A stretch of DNA of 64,000 bases from Oricola sp. (lineage in GTDB: Bacteria > Pseudomonadota > Alphaproteobacteria > Rhizobiales > Rhizobiaceae), in assembly GCF_022763245.1 (NCBI RefSeq), contig NZ_JALEGV010000028.1, positions 62,001-126,000 of the forward strand, written 5' to 3'. The position numbers were made by a program, and so were the translations under genes. Shown piece by piece: positions 18,098 through 28,028 of this stretch. The notes under the pieces were generated by a model, which saw nothing but the letters and a program-made list of their open reading frames with translations, was not told where the DNA came from and did not search any database. Numbering within the stretch: position 1 is the stretch's first letter; each line of letters begins with the position of its first letter.

Positions 18098-19729
18098 GTG
18101 ACCCCCACCCACTCCGTGACCAACCAGGCGCCGCCGCTGGCCGGCAACGCCTTTCGCGACGATCCGCTGTTGCTGCAACTGGCCGCCGGCAGCACGGAAG
18201 CGCAATTGCGCGAGTGGCAGCAGATCGGCGCCTATGTGCGCTCCGGCGAGGCGCTGGATCTCGCCCGGCTCGCCAACACGGTGACGCCGCGGCTCCTGTC
18301 GCATGACCGCTATGGCCGCCGCTCCGACCGCATCGAATTCCACCCCGCCTATCACGCGCTGATGCGCCGTTCTTCCGGCTGGGGGCTGAACGGGTCCATC
18401 TGGGAGCCGAAGGACAAGGGCGCGCCGCCCGGCCATCTGAAACGCGCCATCAGCTTTTACATGGTCTCTGGCCTGGAGAGCGGGCATCTCTGCCCGATGA
18501 CCATGACCAATGCCTCGGTCGCCGCGATCATGGCGTCGCCGGACCTGGCGCGCGAATGGGCGCCGCGCATCGTCTCGCGCAAATATGATTCGTCGAACAA
18601 GGTGCCCGGGCGCAAGGCCGGCCTGACGATCGGCATGGGCATGACCGAGAAGCAGGGCGGCACGGATGTGCGCGCCAACACGACGGAAGCGGTGCCCGAG
18701 GCGCGGGGGCGTTACCGGCTGACCGGGCACAAATGGTTCATGTCCGCGCCGGCGAGCGACGGATTTCTGGTGCTGGCGCAGGCGCAACGCGGCCTGTCGT
18801 GCTTCCTGGTTCCGCGGATGCTCTCCGACGACCAGGCGAACGGCATCGCGTTCATGCGGCTGAAGGACAAGCTGGGCAATCGTTCCAATGCGTCCGCGGA
18901 GGCCGAGTTCCATGCCGCGACGGGCTTCCTGCTCGGCGAGGAGGGCGAGGGTGTTCGCACCATCCTGGAGATGGTGACGCTGACTCGGCTCGATTGCGCC
19001 GTGGCGTCCGCCGGCCTCATGCGCGCCTCGCTTGCCGAGGCGGTGCATCATGCCCGGCACCGGTCCGTCGGCGGCTCGCGGCTGACCGACAAGCCTTTGA
19101 TGGTGCGCGTTCTCGCGGACATGGCGGTCGACACCGCGGCTGCGACCGCGCTCGTCATGCGGCTCGCCTATGCCTACGACCACCTGCAGTCCGACGAGTT
19201 CGAGGCGGCCTATGCGCGCGCCATGACGCCGGTCGTCAAATACTGGGTGTGCAAGGTCGCGCCGCCGATGATCGCCGAGGCGATGGAGTGTCTCGGCGGC
19301 AATGGCTACACCGAGGATTTCCCGCTGGCGCGCCACTACCGCGAGGCGCCCGTCAATTCGATCTGGGAAGGCTCGGGCAATGTCATGGCGCTCGACCTGC
19401 TGCGCGTCCTGAAGCACTCGCCGCAATCCTATGACTGGATCCTGGAAAACACGGCGCGGCTGCTCGGCCGTCGCGGTCCGGGTACGCTGGACGTGCTGCA
19501 TGCGGCCTTCGACCTGGCGCGCAGCGACGAGGGCGCGGCGCGAATCGTCGTCGAACAGCTGGCGCTCGCCGCTGCTGCCGCCGAACTCTACCGCCTCGGC
19601 GCGGGACGGCTCGCAGACGCCTTCGCCGAAACCCGCCTCGGCGGGGCATGGCGGTCGAGCTACGGCATGCTGGACGGCCGCTTCGACGCGGGGAACCTGC
19701 TCGAAGCGCTCTATCCGCCCGAGAGCTGA
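18098..19729 (+). CDS. AidB-like acyl-CoA dehydrogenase
   Basis: A 543-residue flavoprotein of the acyl-CoA dehydrogenase superfamily, closest in layout to AidB: long N-terminal region, FAD-binding middle domain (GMTEKQGGTDVRANTT, about 185-200; TGHKWFMSAP), and C-terminal helical domain with the conserved ECLGGNGYTEDF and YREAPVNSIWEGSGN. AidB of E. coli is linked to the response to alkylating agents, but many relatives have unknown substrates. Start GTG 18098 is the first codon after a GGGAC-type ribosome site. Convergent overlap of 19 bases with the AEC transporter gene. Confidence 0.88.
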   Translation: MTPTHSVTNQAPPLAGNAFRDDPLLLQLAAGSTEAQLREWQQIGAYVRSGEALDLARLANTVTPRLLSHDRYGRRSDRIEFHPAYHALMRRSSGWGLNGSIWEPKDKGAPPGHLKRAISFYMVSGLESGHLCPMTMTNASVAAIMASPDLAREWAPRIVSRKYDSSNKVPGRKAGLTIGMGMTEKQGGTDVRANTTEAVPEARGRYRLTGHKWFMSAPASDGFLVLAQAQRGLSCFLVPRMLSDDQANGIAFMRLKDKLGNRSNASAEAEFHAATGFLLGEEGEGVRTILEMVTLTRLDCAVASAGLMRASLAEAVHHARHRSVGGSRLTDKPLMVRVLADMAVDTAAATALVMRLAYAYDHLQSDEFEAAYARAMTPVVKYWVCKVAPPMIAEAMECLGGNGYTEDFPLARHYREAPVNSIWEGSGNVMALDLLRVLKHSPQSYDWILENTARLLGRRGPGTLDVLHAAFDLARSDEGAARIVVEQLALAAAAAELYRLGAGRLADAFAETRLGGAWRSSYGMLDGRFDAGNLLEALYPPES

Positions 19730-20649
19730 TTGGCGATCGCGAGAACGGCAGGGATCGTGAGGAAGGCCGCCGCGGTCTGCACCGTGACGATCGCCGCGTA
19801 GAGTTCGGCGTCGCCGCCCATCTGGCGCGCCAGGACATAGCCGTTCATGGCCGTCGGCACGGCCGCGCACAGCGCCAGATAGGAAATCTGATCGCCCTGC
19901 AAGCCAAGCGCCAGCGCCAGCGCCAGGACGAGTGCCGGATAGAGGATCAGCTTCGCGGCCGTGGCCAGCACGAGAGCCGCGTTCGGCCTCAAGACGTTTC
20001 GCGGTTTCAATCCGGCGCCGATCGACAAGAGGCCCATTCCGAGCGCGGCGCGGGCCACGAGGTCGAGCATCTGCATCAAGGGTTCGGGCAGGGTGAACGG
20101 CAGGGCGCGCACCACCAGCGCCGAGCCGGTGGCCAGGACCATCGGATTGATGGCGATCTTGCGCAGGACCGCGCCGAAATTGGGATCCTTGCCGGCAAAC
20201 CACGAGACGACGGCAACCGCCTCGATATTCACCGGAATGATCAGGAACGCCATGACGAGCGCGACCATCGCCGCGCCTTCCGGCGGGAACAGCCGTTCGG
20301 CGACCGCGAAGGCCATGAAGCCGTTCCAGCGCACGGTCGCCTGGAACACGGAGGAGAAGCCCGGTCGGCTGATCTTCGACGTCGCGCGCAGCAGGGGCCA
20401 GGCTAGCAGCACGCCGACGACCGACACGAGATTCGCGCCGCCAAGCGCGATGGCGACCGAATCAAGCGTCAGGGCGGAGAAATCCGCGCGCATGATCGTC
20501 ACGAAGAGCAGCGCCGGGTAGAGAACGTAGTAGCCCAGCGTGTCCATGCCGCGCCAGAAATCGGCGGTGAACAGCGGGACGTGCCGCAAGCCCTGACCGG
20601 ACAGGATCAGCAGGAAAATCGGCAGAATGGCATTGAAAACTGGGATCAT
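19711..20649 (-). CDS. AEC-family (auxin efflux carrier-like) transporter
   Basis: A 312-residue integral membrane protein with about ten hydrophobic helices split into two halves, as in AEC permeases that move organic acids or amino acids. Conserved segments are ILPIFLLILSGQGL at the N-terminus, RWNGFMAFAVAERL in the middle and CAAVPTAMNGYVLARQMGGD near the end. ATG 20649 (MIPVFNAIL) starts directly at the first helix. The longer frame to 20826 would overlap the divergent gene. Substrate unknown. Confidence 0.85.
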   Translation of the reverse strand: MIPVFNAILPIFLLILSGQGLRHVPLFTADFWRGMDTLGYYVLYPALLFVTIMRADFSALTLDSVAIALGGANLVSVVGVLLAWPLLRATSKISRPGFSSVFQATVRWNGFMAFAVAERLFPPEGAAMVALVMAFLIIPVNIEAVAVVSWFAGKDPNFGAVLRKIAINPMVLATGSALVVRALPFTLPEPLMQMLDLVARAALGMGLLSIGAGLKPRNVLRPNAALVLATAAKLILYPALVLALALALGLQGDQISYLALCAAVPTAMNGYVLARQMGGDAELYAAIVTVQTAAAFLTIPAVLAIANQLSGG

Positions 20650-20800
20650 CGGGGAGGCTTCGAGGGGGCGGGAGGCCCACTCATGCAGCATGCGCAGGCG
20701 TCGGGCAAGCGCCTGTGAATAGCCGTTAACCTTAACAAAGGGTATACGTTGCGACCTCATTGCGCGCGATCGATACTTCAGTGGACGAAACGGGGGCGAC

Positions 20801-21361
20801 ATGCGGCGTATTCTTCTCGGCAGCATTCTTTTCAGTTGGATCGCCTTCCTGGTGGCCGTGGTGACGCGCGGCTGGGGTGCGGCCGGTCACGGCCTTCTCT
20901 ATGAAATGCAGGCGGTGCTGATCGACGTGCCCGGACTGGCGGGCGACTTCGCGGTCGGGCGCGCCATCCTGACGGCGATCATCGTCGTGACGCTGACCGC
21001 GGTTCTCTGGGCCCTGATGATCGCCGTGGCGACCGACGAGGAGGAGCGTCGCGAGCGCGTCCTGTCGCTGGGCGCCGCTTTCGCCTGGGTTCTGCTGGCC
21101 GCCGGGTTCGGCATGCTCGCCGCGACCTTCATCGGCGTGCCGCAGGCGGTGCCGCTGTTTCTCGCGATCAAGCTTTCGACGCTGGTGACGCTGCTGGCGG
21201 CCGGGGGTGTCGAACTGGCCTGGACGACGACGAGGGACGAATCGCTGCCGGTGATCGAACCGCGTGATTCCGCCGGTCACCTGGCGCGGCAGATGGCGAG
21301 TTTCAGCGCCCGCCTCGCTGCGATGGGCACGCCCGCCAACGACTACCGGGAGCCACGCTGA
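20801..21361 (+). CDS. Hypothetical membrane protein
   Basis: A 186-residue protein with about four predicted transmembrane helices (near 5-22, 52-75, 88-112, 118-140) and a charged cytoplasmic loop (DEEERRER) between helices 2 and 3. The last 45 residues are hydrophilic. No family recognised. The stop overlaps the ATG of the next gene (TGATG), so the two are translationally coupled and may form a complex. Confidence 0.7.
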   Translation: MRRILLGSILFSWIAFLVAVVTRGWGAAGHGLLYEMQAVLIDVPGLAGDFAVGRAILTAIIVVTLTAVLWALMIAVATDEEERRERVLSLGAAFAWVLLAAGFGMLAATFIGVPQAVPLFLAIKLSTLVTLLAAGGVELAWTTTRDESLPVIEPRDSAGHLARQMASFSARLAAMGTPANDYREPR

Positions 21362-21702
21362 TGCGGTATCTCTTCTGGCTGTGGTTCATGCCGCTGGCGC
21401 TTTTCTGGGGCTGGTTCGGCCTGTCCTATTACGACGTGAATTTCGGGCTGACGGTTTTCAGCCGCGACCTGCATGACCTGGTTTTCCACATCTACGGTTC
21501 GCTGCTCGGCATCGACCCGGCGCGGATCCCGGTCCTGTTCCTGCGGGCCTGCATCTTCGACACCGGGCTGATCTTCGCCATCGTGGCGTTCCGCAAGCGC
21601 CGCGAAATCCGGCGTTGGTGGGCTGCCCGCAAGGCGGCGCCGGACGGCGCCATGCGCGTCGAGAGCGGTGAAACGGTTCCGGCTCAGCTTCCGGCCGAAT
21701 AG
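21361..21702 (+). CDS. Small membrane protein, resembles DUF6105
   Basis: A 113-residue protein starting [25 protein letters not shown] by composition: very aromatic first helix, then [15 protein letters not shown], a second hydrophobic segment ([20 protein letters not shown], about 57-76) and a basic RRREIRRWW tail. This pattern recalls the rhizobial DUF6105 family; the match is from memory. Function unknown. It overlaps the ruvX 3' end by 19 bases in convergent orientation. Confidence 0.7.
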   Translation: MRYLFWLWFMPLALFWGWFGLSYYDVNFGLTVFSRDLHDLVFHIYGSLLGIDPARIPVLFLRACIFDTGLIFAIVAFRKRREIRRWWAARKAAPDGAMRVESGETVPAQLPAE

Positions 21703-22178
21703 AGCCGGTCGAGCGCTCCCTGCAAAATGAAGGCGGCTGCCGCCGAATCGATCCGCTCGGCGCGCCGTGCGCGCGAGACGTCCTGTTCGAGCAGAGACCG
21801 CTCGGCGGCGACCGTGGACAGACGCTCGTCCCAGAAGGCGATTGGCAGGTCGGTCTTCGTCGACAGGTTGCGGGCAAACGCCCGTGTCGCCTGGGCGCGG
21901 GGGCCTTCGCTGCCGTCCATGTTGAGCGGCAGGCCGAGCACGATCGCGCCGGCATTCTCCTTGTCCAGCAGCGCCAGCAAGGCGGTTGCGTCGGCGGTGA
22001 ATTTCGTGCGCCGGATCACCGGCCGCGGGGTGGCAAGCGTCAGGCCGCGATCGCTGATCGCCACGCCGATGGTTTTCGTACCCAGATCGAGGCCGGCGAC
22101 GACTTGACCCGGTTTCACCGTTTCGGCGATGTCTTCAATGGTGATTTCCGCCATGATCGTGTCAATCGTCCGCGTCAT
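21684..22178 (-). CDS. ruvX: Holliday junction resolvase-like RuvX (YqgF)
   Basis: A 164-residue RNase H-fold protein, implicated in 16S rRNA 5' end maturation and once proposed as a Holliday junction resolvase. Motifs are [17 protein letters not shown] with the catalytic Asp (about 31), [14 protein letters not shown], and [12 protein letters not shown], followed by a C-terminal Asp-containing [15 protein letters not shown] 22154 is an alternative start 8 codons in. Divergent from the UPF0173 gene, 54 bases apart. Confidence 0.92.
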   Translation of the reverse strand: MTRTIDTIMAEITIEDIAETVKPGQVVAGLDLGTKTIGVAISDRGLTLATPRPVIRRTKFTADATALLALLDKENAGAIVLGLPLNMDGSEGPRAQATRAFARNLSTKTDLPIAFWDERLSTVAAERSLLEQDVSRARRAERIDSAAAAFILQGALDRLYSAGS

Positions 22179-22232
22179 TGTTGGGGTGGTCGTTTACAGC
22201 GGTTCTGACATCATTTCGAGGAGACATTTGCG

Positions 22233-22943
22233 ATGAAGCTCACCTGGTACGGACATTCCGCATTTCGCGTCGAGACGGGCGACGCCCAGATCCTGATCGA
22301 CCCGTTCCTGTCGGACAACCCGAAATGGGACGGCGGCTGGGAGGAGGTCGCCGAGGGTGTGACCCATGTGCTCCTGACCCACGGCCATGACGACCATATC
22401 GGCGACGCGGCCGCCATCCTGAAGCAGGCGGGCGCGATGCTCGTCGCGAATTTCGAGATCTGCATGTATCTCGTCGGCCAGGGCGTGGACGGCAGCAAGA
22501 TCAATCCCGGCAATCATGGCGGGACGGTCGATTGCGGCGGCTTCACCACCAGCTTCGTGCGCGCCGACCACTCGTCGTCGACCCAGATCGGCGAGGGCAG
22601 GAACCTCTATATGGGCAATCCCGCCGGGCTGATCCTGCATTTCCCCGACGCGCCGTCGCTCTACCATATGGGCGACACCGACATTTTCGGCGACATGGCG
22701 CTGATCCAGGAGCTGCACCAGCCGCAGATCGGCATCGTTCCGATCGGCGACCGGTTCACCATGGGCGGCGCGGTGGCGGCGATCGCATGCCGGCGCTATT
22801 TCAACTTCAAGACGATCATTCCGTGCCACTACGCGACCTTCCCGCTGGTCGATCCGACCGCCGAGACTTTCATCGCGGCGATGGAAGAGGACGGCAAGTC
22901 GGTCACCGTGCCGGAGGTCGGCAAGGCGATCGAGCTGTCCTGA
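22233..22943 (+). CDS. UPF0173 metal-dependent hydrolase
   Basis: A 236-residue metallo-beta-lactamase-fold protein of the UPF0173/YtkL family. The metal site begins [12 protein letters not shown] (about 48-59), with later ligands in [11 protein letters not shown] and [10 protein letters not shown] and a His in PCHYATFP. Substrate unknown. GAGGAG lies 13 bases before the ATG. Stand-alone gene between ruvX (divergent) and the VWA gene. Confidence 0.9.
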   Translation: MKLTWYGHSAFRVETGDAQILIDPFLSDNPKWDGGWEEVAEGVTHVLLTHGHDDHIGDAAAILKQAGAMLVANFEICMYLVGQGVDGSKINPGNHGGTVDCGGFTTSFVRADHSSSTQIGEGRNLYMGNPAGLILHFPDAPSLYHMGDTDIFGDMALIQELHQPQIGIVPIGDRFTMGGAVAAIACRRYFNFKTIIPCHYATFPLVDPTAETFIAAMEEDGKSVTVPEVGKAIELS

Positions 22944-22997
22944 CGCAAGAGTTCCTGCCCGGCCGGGAAGGCTTCACGCGCTGACATCTGCCTGTTA

Positions 22998-23018
22998 CGC
23001 AACGTTATCACAGTTGCG
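22998..23018. promoter_or_regulatory. Inverted repeat upstream of the VWA gene
   Basis: CGCAAC (22998-23003) and GTTGCG (23013-23018) form a perfect 6-base dyad with a 9-base spacer, 26 bases before the VWA start. Could be a regulator site or chance. Confidence 0.3.
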
Positions 23019-23043
23019 GACAGTTCTTGATCGGGAGGCAGGC

Positions 23044-24543
23044 ATGTCGGGCAGGACAATTTCGGTTTGTGCATTGGCGATACTCGCCCTGGCAGTGTCC
23101 GGGCACGCGCAGGAGAGTGTCGCCGTCGACAACGACATGCCGGAATGCCCCGCCTTCGATGATCTGCAGCGCCATTACGACGAAGTTTTCGGCCGGACGG
23201 CGCAGGAGGCGGCGGCGAGAGAGCAGGGCGGCGTCGCCGTCCATTTCATCTACGACGCGTCCGGCTCGATGGCAGCGCGGATCGGCGGAGCCGCGAAGAT
23301 CGACATCGCCCGCTCGGCTCTTGCCGATGCGCTCGCCAAGCTGGACGGCACCGACGCGCTGGTCGGATTGCGCGCCTACGGCTTCGACACGACCGTGGAG
23401 AAGACGCCCGAGGCGTCCTGCCCCAACACGGCGCTGATCGGCGGGTTTGCCGTGCGCAAGGGTAGGGAGCTGGCGGCGTTGGCCGGCGGGCTGCCCCCTT
23501 ACGGCTACACGCCGATTGCGAAAAGCCTTGCCGAGGCGGGCAACGACCTCGCGGGCGCGGCCGTGACCACCTATGTGGTCGGCTTCGACCTCGACGCAGA
23601 CCAGCGCGCGCAGATGGAAGCGATCGCGGGCGCGGGCGGCGGCGCCTATTTCGACGCGGCCGACGCCTCCGGACTGGCCTCCGCTCTGGATGCGGCGCTT
23701 GCGGTCACCTATCGCAAGATCGAGCGCCGCGTCGAGAAGTGCGACAACCCGGCGGCCGGCGGCGAGACGCTCGAGACGGCGGTGCCGATCGAACCGGGCC
23801 TCTACACGCTCGGCGAGTTGCTCGCCGTGAAGGAACGGCGCTTCTACCGGGTGGCGGCGCAATCGGGGGACCTCGTCCGCGTGCGCGGCATGCTGCAATC
23901 CTGGCGCGCGGCGCCCGGTCCGAACGGCGAGGCGGTGGAACTGACCAGCGCGCTCGGCGCCTTCACGCTGTCGGCTTTCGACGAGGCTGGCCAGAGGGTC
24001 GGCAGCAGGCCGGCGCGCCAGCGCAACGTGCCCGGCAGCTCCGCGGTGCTGGAATATGCCGAGACGAGTGGCGACGGCTTCGTGCTCGCCGTGGGCGACG
24101 ATTACGAGGTGGTGGCGCCGGACACGGTTTTCGCCATCGATCGGCTGGATGTTTCGGACGGCGCGCTTGGTCGCGATTCCTCGGCCGATCATCCGGCGGC
24201 GCTGGCCATCGACAGCCAGGCCACCGGCCATGTCGGTCATGACGATCTTGCGGATGTCTGGGAGGTCGCCCTGCCGCAACAGTCGGGCAGTTCCGAGGGA
24301 TGGCTCGGCAGTGTCGCGGTGGCGCTTCAGCCCGCCGATGGCGAGCACCGCATGCGGGCACGTGTCGCGGGTGTCGGCAGTGACGGCAAGGTGGTCAATC
24401 TGCGCCCGGGCGACAACGGCGTTTTCCGCACCGAGGCAAACGGGAAACCGCTTGATCGTCTGCTCGTGACGGTGGAGACGCGGGAGCCGCGGCTTGCGTC
24501 GCGCCATTCGGCCTACACGCTCGCCGTCTACCGCGAGGACTGA
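23044..24543 (+). CDS. Secreted VWA-domain protein
   Basis: A 499-residue protein with an N-terminal signal peptide (about 1-23, ending SGHAQE). A von Willebrand A domain (about 65-225) has the MIDAS start FIYDASGSMAAR (DxSGS), the Thr in GYTPIAKSL and an Asp in VVGFDLDAD. The C-terminal 270 residues form a beta-rich domain, not recognised, probably for ligand or envelope interaction. ATG 23044 is preceded by GGGAGG. Periplasmic location likely. Divalent-metal-dependent adhesion is the family role; partner unknown. Confidence 0.85.
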   Translation: MSGRTISVCALAILALAVSGHAQESVAVDNDMPECPAFDDLQRHYDEVFGRTAQEAAAREQGGVAVHFIYDASGSMAARIGGAAKIDIARSALADALAKLDGTDALVGLRAYGFDTTVEKTPEASCPNTALIGGFAVRKGRELAALAGGLPPYGYTPIAKSLAEAGNDLAGAAVTTYVVGFDLDADQRAQMEAIAGAGGGAYFDAADASGLASALDAALAVTYRKIERRVEKCDNPAAGGETLETAVPIEPGLYTLGELLAVKERRFYRVAAQSGDLVRVRGMLQSWRAAPGPNGEAVELTSALGAFTLSAFDEAGQRVGSRPARQRNVPGSSAVLEYAETSGDGFVLAVGDDYEVVAPDTVFAIDRLDVSDGALGRDSSADHPAALAIDSQATGHVGHDDLADVWEVALPQQSGSSEGWLGSVAVALQPADGEHRMRARVAGVGSDGKVVNLRPGDNGVFRTEANGKPLDRLLVTVETREPRLASRHSAYTLAVYRED

Positions 24544-24630
24544 CCTGCGCCTGCAAGGTGCCGCGCGTGTTGCACAGCGCCAAGGGCGGGGCTATAGCGG
24601 GCGAATTCGAACCTTGTTCCGGAGCCCCGC

Positions 24631-24918
24631 ATGTCCGTCGACCTCGCCACCGTCAAGCGCGTCGCCAAACTCGCCCGTATCGCCGTCACCGAAGAGGAAG
24701 CGGCGCGCATGGAAGGCGAGTTGAACACGATCCTTGGCTTCGTCGAGCAGTTGAACGAAGTCGACGTCGACGGCGTGGAGCCGATGACCTCGGTCACGCC
24801 GATGGACATGAAGAAGCGCGTCGACGCCGTCACAGACGGCGACAAGTCCGGTGACATCGTCGCCAACGCGCCCGCCACGGAAGACAACTTCTTCCTCGTG
24901 CCGAAGGTCGTGGAATAA
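24631..24918 (+). CDS. gatC: Asp/Glu-tRNA amidotransferase subunit C
   Basis: A 95-residue belt subunit that links GatA and GatB. Typical sequence: [41 protein letters not shown] (conserved P), and [10 protein letters not shown] at the end. With GatA and GatB it converts mischarged Glu-tRNA(Gln) or Asp-tRNA(Asn) to the amide form. GGAG lies 7 bases before ATG. It is followed after 3 bases by a GNAT gene, then a secreted protein, then gatA. Confidence 0.96.
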   Translation: MSVDLATVKRVAKLARIAVTEEEAARMEGELNTILGFVEQLNEVDVDGVEPMTSVTPMDMKKRVDAVTDGDKSGDIVANAPATEDNFFLVPKVVE

Positions 24919-24921
24919 GCA

Positions 24922-25386
24922 ATGAAGATCGCACGCGAAACGCCGTTGCAGGATGACGTGCGCGCCATGGTCGCGGCGCTGAACGACTATCTGATCCCGC
25001 TTTCGCCGCGCGAATTCCAGTTCCAGTTGACCGTCGAGCAGATGGCCGGACCCGACACAGTGCTCTTCGTGGCGCGCGACGATGCGGGCAAGGCCGTCGG
25101 CATGGGCGCGCTGAAGGTGCATGACGAGACCTATGGCGAGGTCAAGCGCATGTTCACCGATCCGTCCGTGCGCGGCAGCGGCGTCGGCCGGCTGATCCTG
25201 AATGCCATCGAGGCGGAGGCGCGCGAGCGCGGGCTTGTCATGCTGCGTCTCGAAACCGGCTCGACTGAGGGGTTCGAACCGGCCTGGCGCATCTATGAGC
25301 GCGGCGGCTTTTCGCGCTGCGGCGCGTTCGCCGACTATCCTGATTCCGAATACAACGTGTTCTACGAAAAGGGACTGACGCCATGA
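24922..25386 (+). CDS. GNAT acetyltransferase in the gat operon
   Basis: A 154-residue GNAT protein. The acetyl-CoA loop is VRGSGVGRLILNAIE (about 90-104), preceded by VKRMFTDPS, and followed by YERGGFSRCGAFADYPDSEYNVFYEK, a tail typical of amino-acid or amine acetyltransferases of the YsnE/PA4866-like group. Substrate unknown. It lies 3 bases after gatC and its stop overlaps the next start (ATGA), so it is co-translated inside the gat operon. From memory this placement recurs in rhizobia. Confidence 0.88.
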   Translation: MKIARETPLQDDVRAMVAALNDYLIPLSPREFQFQLTVEQMAGPDTVLFVARDDAGKAVGMGALKVHDETYGEVKRMFTDPSVRGSGVGRLILNAIEAEARERGLVMLRLETGSTEGFEPAWRIYERGGFSRCGAFADYPDSEYNVFYEKGLTP

Positions 25387-25886
25387 AGACCGCCGCAAGA
25401 ACTGTTGCCGCGTTCGCGGCCGTCAGCCTGATCGCCGGCTCGGCCCTCGCGCAGGACATGCCGAGCGTTCCGGATTTCCTGCAGGACGGCGCACGCTTCG
25501 CGCGTGACCTTTCGGCCTGCGCCGATGGCGGCGACGAAGGTCCGGACGGCGTGGAGAGAACGCTGCAGGTGACCGAGCAGGGGCTGTTCGGCTACGAGAT
25601 CGGCTGCTCTTTCCTGCGCTTCCTTCCCGATGTCGATCGCGAGACCGGCGAGGCCTTCCTGTGGATCGCCACGGCGGCCTGCGGTGACGATTCCGGCATC
25701 AACCGGCCGGACAGCTTCGCGCTGATCTTCAACGACTTTTCCAACACGCTGACGGTTCAATCGCAGAACGAATATGTGGTTGCCGAGACGCTGTTTCACC
25801 TGCCGCAGACCGATGCAGCGGAGACCGACCCTTACGAAGCCGCCAGCTATCTGAGCGGCGAATACACCTTGTGCCCGAGATCCTGA
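25383..25886 (+). CDS. Secreted hypothetical protein in the gat operon
   Basis: A 167-residue protein with a clear signal peptide ([14 protein letters not shown], cleavage near residue 24). The mature part has four Cys (in [22 protein letters not shown] and YTLCPRS), suggesting two disulfides. No family recognised. Periplasmic location likely. Its ATG overlaps the GNAT stop and gatA follows after 16 bases, so it is transcribed with an essential translation operon despite its envelope location. Confidence 0.75.
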   Translation: MKTAARTVAAFAAVSLIAGSALAQDMPSVPDFLQDGARFARDLSACADGGDEGPDGVERTLQVTEQGLFGYEIGCSFLRFLPDVDRETGEAFLWIATAACGDDSGINRPDSFALIFNDFSNTLTVQSQNEYVVAETLFHLPQTDAAETDPYEAASYLSGEYTLCPRS

Positions 25887-25902
25887 GACCTGCCGAGACC
25901 CC

Positions 25903-27384
25903 ATGACCGACCTGACCAGCTTCACCATTGCCGAGGCGCGCGAGAAACTGCGTGCCAAGGAGATCACCGCCACCGAGCTGACCGACGCCTATCTGGCCGC
26001 GATCGACGCCGCCAATGCCGAGTTGAACGCCTATGTCGCGGTGACCGCGGACAAGGCGCGCGCCATGGCCAAGGTGTCCGACGAGCGTCTGGGCAAGGGC
26101 GAGGGCGGCGCGCTGGAAGGCATCCCGCTCGGCGTGAAGGACCTCTACGCCACCGAGGGCGTGCACACGCAGGCCTGCAGCCACGTGCTTGACGGATTCG
26201 AGCCGCGCTACGAATCCACTGTCACGGCCAATCTCTGGGCTGACGGCGCGGTGATGCTCGGCAAGCTGAACATGGACGAGTTCGCGATGGGCTCCTCCAA
26301 CGAGACCTCCTATTACGGCCCGGTCAAGAACCCGTGGCGGGCGAACGGCAGCAACAAGGACCTGGTGCCCGGCGGTTCCTCCGGCGGTTCGGCGACGGCC
26401 GTCTCCGCGCATCTCTGCGCCGCCGCGACGGCGTCCGACACCGGCGGCTCGATCCGCCAGCCGGCCGCCTTTACCGGCACGGTCGGCATCAAGCCGACCT
26501 ATGGCCGCTGCTCGCGCTTCGGCATGGTCGCCTTCGCCTCGTCGCTCGACCAGGCAGGCCCGATCGCGCGAGACGTGCGCGACGCGGCGATCCTGCTGAA
26601 ATCGATGGCCTCCGTCGATGACAAGGACACGACCTGTGTGGACGCGCCGGTGCCGGATTACGAGGCGGCGGTCGGACAGTCGGTCAAGGGCATGAAGATC
26701 GGCATTCCCGCCGAGTATCGCATGGACGGCATGCCCGAGGAGATCGAGGCGCTCTGGCAGCAGGGCATCGCCTGGCTGAAGGACGCCGGCGCCGAGATCG
26801 TCGACATCCACCTGCCGCACACCAAATACGCGCTGCCGGCCTATTACATCGTCGCGCCGGCGGAAGCCTCGTCCAACCTGGCGCGCTATGACGGCGTGCG
26901 CTACGGGCTGCGCGTGCCGGGCAAGGACATCGCCGACATGTATGAGAAGACCCGCGCCGAAGGCTTCGGCGACGAGATCAAGCGCCGCGTCATGATCGGC
27001 ACCTATGTGCTGTCGGCCGGATATTACGACGCCTACTACCTGCGCGCCCAGAAGGTGCGGACGCTGATCAAGCGCGATTTCGAGATCGCCTTTGACGCCG
27101 GCGTCGACGCAATCCTGACGCCCGCGACCCCGTCGGCCGCCTTCGGCATCGCCGACCAGGACCTGCATGCCGATCCGGTCAAGATGTATCTGAACGACAT
27201 TTTCACGGTGACGGTGAACATGGCCGGCCTGCCGGGCATCGCCGTTCCGGCCGGCCTCGATCATCAGGGCCTGCCGCTCGGCCTACAGCTCATCGGCAAG
27301 CCCTTCGACGAGGATACGCTGTTCCGCGCGGGCTACGCCATCGAACAGGCCGCCGGTCGGTTCACGCCGGAGAAATGGTGGTAG
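25903..27384 (+). CDS. gatA: Asp/Glu-tRNA amidotransferase subunit A
   Basis: A 493-residue amidase-signature enzyme that releases ammonia from glutamine. The catalytic Lys is in [10 protein letters not shown] (about 77), the cis-Ser and nucleophile Ser in [13 protein letters not shown] and [10 protein letters not shown]. The C-terminal part, [14 protein letters not shown] and [10 protein letters not shown], is standard. Together with GatC and GatB it forms the cytoplasmic GatCAB complex. Full family length. Confidence 0.97.
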   Translation: MTDLTSFTIAEAREKLRAKEITATELTDAYLAAIDAANAELNAYVAVTADKARAMAKVSDERLGKGEGGALEGIPLGVKDLYATEGVHTQACSHVLDGFEPRYESTVTANLWADGAVMLGKLNMDEFAMGSSNETSYYGPVKNPWRANGSNKDLVPGGSSGGSATAVSAHLCAAATASDTGGSIRQPAAFTGTVGIKPTYGRCSRFGMVAFASSLDQAGPIARDVRDAAILLKSMASVDDKDTTCVDAPVPDYEAAVGQSVKGMKIGIPAEYRMDGMPEEIEALWQQGIAWLKDAGAEIVDIHLPHTKYALPAYYIVAPAEASSNLARYDGVRYGLRVPGKDIADMYEKTRAEGFGDEIKRRVMIGTYVLSAGYYDAYYLRAQKVRTLIKRDFEIAFDAGVDAILTPATPSAAFGIADQDLHADPVKMYLNDIFTVTVNMAGLPGIAVPAGLDHQGLPLGLQLIGKPFDEDTLFRAGYAIEQAAGRFTPEKWW

Positions 27385-27399
27385 GAACCGGGCTACGCC

Positions 27400-27861
27400 T
27401 CAGATCGGGTGGCGCAGCAGGGCCGGCTTTTCCGGCCACGGGACGATGTCGCACTTGTTGAGAATGCGTTTGGCGACGGCCGTGATGTGATAGTTCACGT
27501 CGCGCGCCGCCGCTGGCGTGGCGTCCGGCCCCGGTCCGAGGGCCTTGATCGCCGTCTTCCGGTCCACGCCGCCAATGCCGGCCATCTGCTTGTCGAAGCA
27601 TTCGCAGGAAAAGGTGACTTCGGAATTGGACAGGTAGCCGACGGCGCGGCTGCCGAAAGCCTGCGCGCAGGTCGCGTAATCGGCGCCGCGCTCGTAATAG
27701 TTTCCGTCGAAGTCGCGCATCGTGTCGCGCAGCTTGCCCTTCGCGCCGTCGATGACGACATCGACGCTGCCGAGCTTTCCCGTGGCGTGCAAATGCGACG
27801 CAGCGCCGCCCAGGCTGCCTGCGGCAAGAGCCGTTCCGACCAGGATGAGAGTGAAGCGCAC
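27400..27861 (-). CDS. Secreted Cys-containing small protein (paralogue of 28335-28916)
   Basis: A 153-residue protein with a signal peptide (FTLILVGTALAAGSLGGAAS). GTG 27861 is chosen because AAGGA lies 8 bases before it and it begins at the signal; the upstream frame is unsupported. The mature part has a Cys in DYATCAQAFG, a CxCF motif (FSCECFDKQ) and ends KRILNKCDIVPW. The second small protein 470 bases away has the same order C, CxCF, CDIV, so the two look like diverged copies. Function unknown; envelope or periplasm likely. Convergent with gatA, 15 bases apart. Confidence 0.65.
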   Translation of the reverse strand: MRFTLILVGTALAAGSLGGAASHLHATGKLGSVDVVIDGAKGKLRDTMRDFDGNYYERGADYATCAQAFGSRAVGYLSNSEVTFSCECFDKQMAGIGGVDRKTAIKALGPGPDATPAAARDVNYHITAVAKRILNKCDIVPWPEKPALLRHPI

Positions 27862-28028
27862 CAACGAGTTCCTTTTCGCGCGATCATGGGCCGATCCCGT
27901 GAAGAAAACGTTGAATGCGAGCTGCAAAGGCTGAATTTTCATCTTTTTCGCGGGATGGCCCGCGCTTGGCGATGGTTGCCGGCCCCGATAGGCTCGGACG
28001 CGTGTCTCGAAACGAACGGGAGGGCCGC

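Noticed and set aside
20732-21280. Minus-strand frame opposite the two small membrane protein genes
   Set aside because: No domain or ribosome site; the plus-strand genes have membrane helices and coupled stop-start.
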